A stretch of DNA of 8,071 nt from Ectopseudomonas composti (GTDB taxonomy: Bacteria > Pseudomonadota > Gammaproteobacteria > Pseudomonadales > Pseudomonadaceae), in NCBI GenBank assembly GCA_946886245.1, contig CAMPIF010000179.1, positions 1 to 8,071 of the forward strand, in the 5' to 3' direction. This document shows, piece after piece, positions 5,983-8,071 of the stretch. Numbering within the stretch: the first letter of the stretch is position 1; each line of letters starts with the position of its first letter. The position numbers and the translations under genes were made by a program. The notes under the pieces are model-generated. The model worked only from the letters and a program-made list of their open reading frames with translations, ran no database searches and was not told the origin of the DNA.

Positions 5983-6609
5983 CTGCTTGGTGCCGAAGAT
6001 CTTGTCACCGGCATCGCCCAGGCCCGGGATGATGTAGCCATGCTCGTTCAGGCGCTGATCGATGGAGGCGGTGAAGATGGTCACGTCCGGGTGAGCCTGC
6101 TCGACGGCCTTGATGCCTTCCGGAGCAGCGACCAGGACCATGGCGCGAATGTCCTTGCAGCCGGCCTTCTTCAGCAGGTCGATGGTGGCGACCATCGAGC
6201 CGCCGGTGGCCAGCATCGGGTCGATGATCAGCGCCAGGCGCTCGTCGATTTCCGGCGCGAGCTTTTCCAGGTAGGTGTGCGCTTCCAGGGTTTCCTCGTT
6301 GCGCGCCACGCCCACGGCGCTGACCTTGGCACCGGGGATCAGGCTGAGCACGCCATCGAGCATGCCGATGCCGGCACGCAGAATGGGCACCACGGTGATT
6401 TTCTTGCCGGCGATCTTCTCGACCTGCACGGTGCCCGCCCAGCCTTCGATCTCGTAGGCTTCCAGCGGCAGGTCGTTGGTGGCTTCATAAGTCAGCAGGG
6501 CGCCCACTTCCTGGGCCAGCTCACGGAAATTCTTGGTGCTGATATCGGCGCGGCGCATCAGGCCGATCTTGTGACGGATCAGCGGGTGGCGGATCTCGCG
6601 AGTGGGCAT
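5971..6609 (-). CDS. upp: Uracil phosphoribosyltransferase
   Basis: A 212-residue cytosolic enzyme converting uracil and PRPP to UMP and pyrophosphate, the key step of uracil salvage. The protein follows E. coli Upp closely along its whole length: [13 protein letters not shown] (8-20), LLTYEAT (38-44), [12 protein letters not shown] (69-80), the PRPP-binding motif [13 protein letters not shown] (127-139) and the C-terminal uracil-binding segment [17 protein letters not shown] (191-207). The start at 6609 gives the family N-terminus ([10 protein letters not shown]), with GGAG about ten bases upstream. It is first gene of a two-gene operon with uraA and diverges from hpt across 239 bp. A sigma-54-like promoter element sits at the right distance upstream (6658-6674). 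No missing residues or frame damage seen. Confidence 0.97.
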   Translation of the reverse strand: MPTREIRHPLIRHKIGLMRRADISTKNFRELAQEVGALLTYEATNDLPLEAYEIEGWAGTVQVEKIAGKKITVVPILRAGIGMLDGVLSLIPGAKVSAVGVARNEETLEAHTYLEKLAPEIDERLALIIDPMLATGGSMVATIDLLKKAGCKDIRAMVLVAAPEGIKAVEQAHPDVTIFTASIDQRLNEHGYIIPGLGDAGDKIFGTKQKDA

Positions 6610-6657
6610 GGGCTGGGATCTCCAACGGGGCTCTGGGAAAAAATCGCGTTAGATTAA

Positions 6658-6674
6658 AGCATTGCTCATGCCAA
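6658..6674 (-). promoter_or_regulatory. Candidate sigma-54 (RpoN) -24/-12 promoter for upp–uraA
   Basis: The minus strand reads TTGGCATGAGCAATGCT. The -24 GG and -12 GC are separated by exactly ten bases, as sigma-54 requires, and the flanks fit TTGGCACG-N4-TTGCT with two mismatches. Transcription would start near 6647, giving a leader of about 38 bases before the upp ATG. No good sigma-70 pair overlaps it: TTTAAT (6658-6653) is a fair -10 but has no -35 at 16-18 bp. A chance match remains possible. Confidence 0.45.
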
Positions 6675-6682
6675 GTGGTGGG

Positions 6683-6696
6683 TGACTGACGAGTCA
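6683..6696. promoter_or_regulatory. Short inverted repeat TGACT-N4-AGTCA between upp and hpt
   Basis: Perfect five-base arms (6683-6687 and 6692-6696) around GACG, nine bases upstream of the sigma-54-like element on the upp side. It shares the GACT/AGTC half-site with the larger palindrome at 6713-6739, so both might be read by one regulator. Short enough to arise by chance. Confidence 0.35.
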
Positions 6697-6712
6697 TGAT
6701 GCGCCATGCCCT

Positions 6713-6739
6713 GTATCGACTACGCTGGTCAGTCGATAC
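6713..6739. promoter_or_regulatory. Nine-base inverted repeat GTATCGACT-N9-AGTCGATAC between upp and hpt
   Basis: Perfect nine-base arms at 6713-6721 and 6731-6739. The centre (6726) lies about 79 bases upstream of the predicted upp start point and about 120 upstream of the hpt ATG. The size and spacing fit a dimeric regulator site (operator or enhancer-binding-protein site). There is no T-tract, so it is not a terminator. The regulator cannot be named from the sequence. Confidence 0.55.
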
Positions 6740-6768
6740 TTGGCAAGCGTTGCCCGGGTCTGTACCTT
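6740..6768 (+). promoter_or_regulatory. Weak candidate sigma-70 promoter for hpt, overlapped by a GGCAA-N3-TTGCC palindrome
   Basis: TTGGCA (6740-6745) matches five of six -35 positions, and TACCTT (6763-6768) lies 17 bases later but matches only three of six -10 positions. The palindrome GGCAA-GCG-TTGCC (6742-6754) overlaps the -35, where a repressor would act. From here to the hpt ribosome site I see no other clear signal. The hpt start is served by AAGAGAG at 6834-6840, eight bases before the ATG. Confidence 0.25.
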
Positions 6769-6848
6769 TGCCCGCTTTTATTTGACGGCTCGATCAGCTT
6801 TCAGGCTGTCTGCCGCCATTCATCAGCCCGATCAAGAGAGAACACACC

Positions 6849-7406
6849 ATGTCCGCCGATCTCGCGCACATTCGCCAAATCATGGCGGAAGCCGACTGCC
6901 TGTTCACCGAAGCCGAGGTGGAAGCGGCCATCGACAAGGTCGCCAGTCAGATCAACGCCGAGCTGGCCGAGTGCAATCCGGTGGTGTTCTGCGTGATGAA
7001 CGGCGGGCTGATTTTCTCTGGCAAGCTGATGACCAAGCTGAACTTCCCACTGGAGGCGTCCTACCTGCATGCCACGCGCTATCGCAACGAAACCAGTGGT
7101 GGCGAGCTGTTCTGGAAGGCCAAGCCGGAAGTTTCGTTCATCGACCGCGATGTGCTGATCATCGACGACATCCTCGATGAGGGGCACACCCTGGGCGCGA
7201 TCATCGATTTCTGTCGCCACGCCGGTGCGCGCGCGGTGCATACCGCCGTGTTGATCGACAAGGAGCACGAGCGCAAGGCGCGTCCGGACCTGAAGGCCAA
7301 CTACGTGGGCCTGCACTGCATCGATCGTTACATCTTCGGTTACGGCATGGACTACAAGGGCTACTGGCGCAACGCTGCCGGCATTTTTGCGGTCAAGGGG
7401 CTGTAA
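6849..7406 (+). CDS. hpt: Hypoxanthine-guanine phosphoribosyltransferase
   Basis: A 185-residue cytosolic enzyme that salvages hypoxanthine (and probably guanine) with PRPP to give IMP/GMP. The PRPP-binding motif is VLIIDDILDEGHT (102-114), with D110 at the place of the catalytic base. The pyrophosphate loop is VMNGGL (49-54), the flexible-loop region around SYLHATRYRNETSGG (71-85), the purine-contacting lysine is probably K138 in LIDKEHERK, and the C-terminal base-binding segment DRYIFGYGMDYKGYWRN (159-175) matches the family. The motif DEGHT departs from the more common DTGKT. Start at 6849 has a good Shine-Dalgarno and gives full family length. Diverges from upp and converges with the SulP gene. 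As I recall, the same hpt/upp/uraA grouping occurs at PA4645-PA4647 in P. aeruginosa. Base preference within purines cannot be fixed from sequence. Confidence 0.93.
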   Translation: MSADLAHIRQIMAEADCLFTEAEVEAAIDKVASQINAELAECNPVVFCVMNGGLIFSGKLMTKLNFPLEASYLHATRYRNETSGGELFWKAKPEVSFIDRDVLIIDDILDEGHTLGAIIDFCRHAGARAVHTAVLIDKEHERKARPDLKANYVGLHCIDRYIFGYGMDYKGYWRNAAGIFAVKGL

Positions 7407-7457
7407 GTCCCTTTATCCATACGTAGCGTTAGCACCGCTCGGACAATGGCCAGGTAG

Positions 7458-7503
7458 TGCGCACCGGCTTTCCGGTCGCTGTCCCCGGTGCGCATGGCGC
7501 ACC
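7458..7503. repeat. Palindromic GTGCGC-type repeat between hpt and the SulP gene
   Basis: TGCGCACCGG (7458-7467) pairs with CCGGTGCGCA (7485-7494) across 17 bases. A second perfect palindrome, GGTGCGC-ATG-GCGCACC, occupies 7487-7503. The middle arm is shared, so the two hairpins exclude one another. There is no T-run, so a classic terminator is unlikely, yet this is the only structure between the convergent genes. It resembles the GTAGGGTGCGC-type palindromes that I recall being scattered through intergenic regions of some Pseudomonas genomes. Confidence 0.6.
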
Positions 7504-8071
7504 CTACTCGGGCGGCGCCTTTTTCGGTGTGCCATCCAGCCAGCGCAGCGCCTTTTCCCGTGCTTGTGGCAGGTTGCGCGTATACGCCAGCTCGCCTTCG
7601 CGGCGGTGCACTCCGGCGCGCCGCAGCTGCAAGCGTACCTGCGCCGTCGGCCCGCTCAGAATCAGCGCCACGTTCTGCTGACGATAGTCGCGCAGCACGT
7701 TGTCCAGCGCCGCCAGGGCGGTCATGTCCAGCAGCGGCACGGCACTGATATCGACGATCACCACGCGCACTCCCGGGGTAAAGCGGCGCAGCACGCTCAG
7801 CGCCTTTTCCGCTGCGCCGAAAAACAGCGGGCCGCGAATGGCGTAAGCCAGCACGTGCTCGGGCAGATCCTGCAGGGCCTGACGCTGCTGCCGGCTCAGC
7901 GCAGCGGTATCGGTCAGCTCGCTCATGCGCTTGATGAACAGCCCGGCTGCCAGCAGCAGGCCGACGCCAACGGCCAGTACCATGTCGAACAGCACCGTCA
8001 GTACCAGGCAGGTCAGCAGCACCAGCACGTCGCTGCGCGGTGCGATGCGCAGGGTGTGGGCGACGTGCTGG
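7504..8071 (-). CDS. SulP-family anion transporter, C-terminal end with STAS domain (partial)
   Basis: The frame runs off the right edge; 188 C-terminal residues are visible. The first part (APRSDVLVLLTCLVLTVLFD, then a hydrophobic stretch ending FIKRMSELT) is the last membrane region of SulP/SLC26 transporters and its exit into the cytoplasm. The remainder is a STAS domain: AYAIRGPLFFGAAEKAL (visible residues about 75-91), VVIVDISAVPLLDMTALAAL (103-122) and a helix after VALILSGP. In anti-sigma-factor antagonists the DMT position is usually D-S-S/T; here Met replaces the Ser. Such proteins move sulfate, bicarbonate or C4-dicarboxylates (E. coli DauA/YchM is of this type); the substrate cannot be told from this piece. 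The stop TAG (7506-7504) directly abuts the palindrome ending at 7503. Confidence 0.92.
   Translation of the reverse strand, partial: QHVAHTLRIAPRSDVLVLLTCLVLTVLFDMVLAVGVGLLLAAGLFIKRMSELTDTAALSRQQRQALQDLPEHVLAYAIRGPLFFGAAEKALSVLRRFTPGVRVVIVDISAVPLLDMTALAALDNVLRDYRQQNVALILSGPTAQVRLQLRRAGVHRREGELAYTRNLPQAREKALRWLDGTPKKAPPE

Noticed and set aside
4902..6032. A 376-residue open frame on the plus strand opposite uraA and the upp 3' end.
   Set aside because: Same cause as above: a His/Gln/Asp-rich shadow of a hydrophobic gene, with no domain and no sensible promoter context.
5970..6041. An N-terminal extension of uraA by 24 residues to an upstream start at 6041.
   Set aside because: It overlaps upp in another frame, lacks family similarity, and the ATG at 5969 has a strong Shine-Dalgarno and restores the E241/E290 numbering.
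6740..6755. A second sigma-54-like element, TTGGCAAGCGTTGC, facing hpt.
   Set aside because: The GG and GC are only eight bases apart; sigma-54 holoenzyme needs ten, so this spacing should not work.
7407..7457. A search for an hpt terminator directly after its stop codon.
   Set aside because: Only a four-base stem (AGCG/CGCT) without a T-run is present.

Overview
The window is a GC-rich stretch of ordinary-looking bacterial chromosome, most probably from Pseudomonas in the broad sense (aeruginosa/mendocina/stutzeri side). The 598-residue AmpG with four extra membrane helices, the gene order MscS channel / ampG / alkyltransferase-like protein / two DUF481 proteins, and the hpt–upp–uraA cluster all point there. 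I see no phage, plasmid, CRISPR, transposase, tRNA or rRNA. The genus call rests on remembered families and gene order, not on a search.

Left block (1-4644). The 3' end of an MscS-type channel gene meets ampG tail to tail across a near-perfect bidirectional terminator (211-241). ampG (muropeptide permease) is transcribed leftwards behind a small alkyltransferase-like DNA-repair gene, with 39 bp between them, so the two probably form an operon. The alkyltransferase-like gene diverges from the first of two DUF481 outer-membrane barrel genes, and only 16 bp separate the two start codons. The second DUF481 gene follows after 159 bp with its own possible promoter and ends at a second bidirectional terminator (4663-4692).

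Right block (4707-7406) is a nucleobase-salvage cluster. uraA (uracil/H+ symporter) and upp (uracil phosphoribosyltransferase) form a tight leftward operon in which upp is first and one base separates its stop from the uraA start. hpt (hypoxanthine/guanine phosphoribosyltransferase) points the other way. The 239 bp between upp and hpt hold a sigma-54-like -24/-12 element facing upp and three inverted repeats. Beyond hpt, a palindrome-rich spacer precedes the C-terminal end of a SulP anion transporter with a STAS domain, which runs off the right edge.

Most notable points: (1) AmpG carries an insert between its two halves made of two tandem 84-residue units, each with two predicted membrane helices, whose cores are about 62% identical; (2) the divergent gene pair at 2462/2479 must have overlapping 5' transcripts or leaderless starts; (3) upp–uraA has a possible sigma-54 promoter with a palindrome at a distance suited to an activator site; (4) the two blocks lie, as I recall, far apart in P. 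aeruginosa PAO1, so the junction near 4650-4700 may mark a lineage-specific rearrangement. I found no convincing wholly new system.
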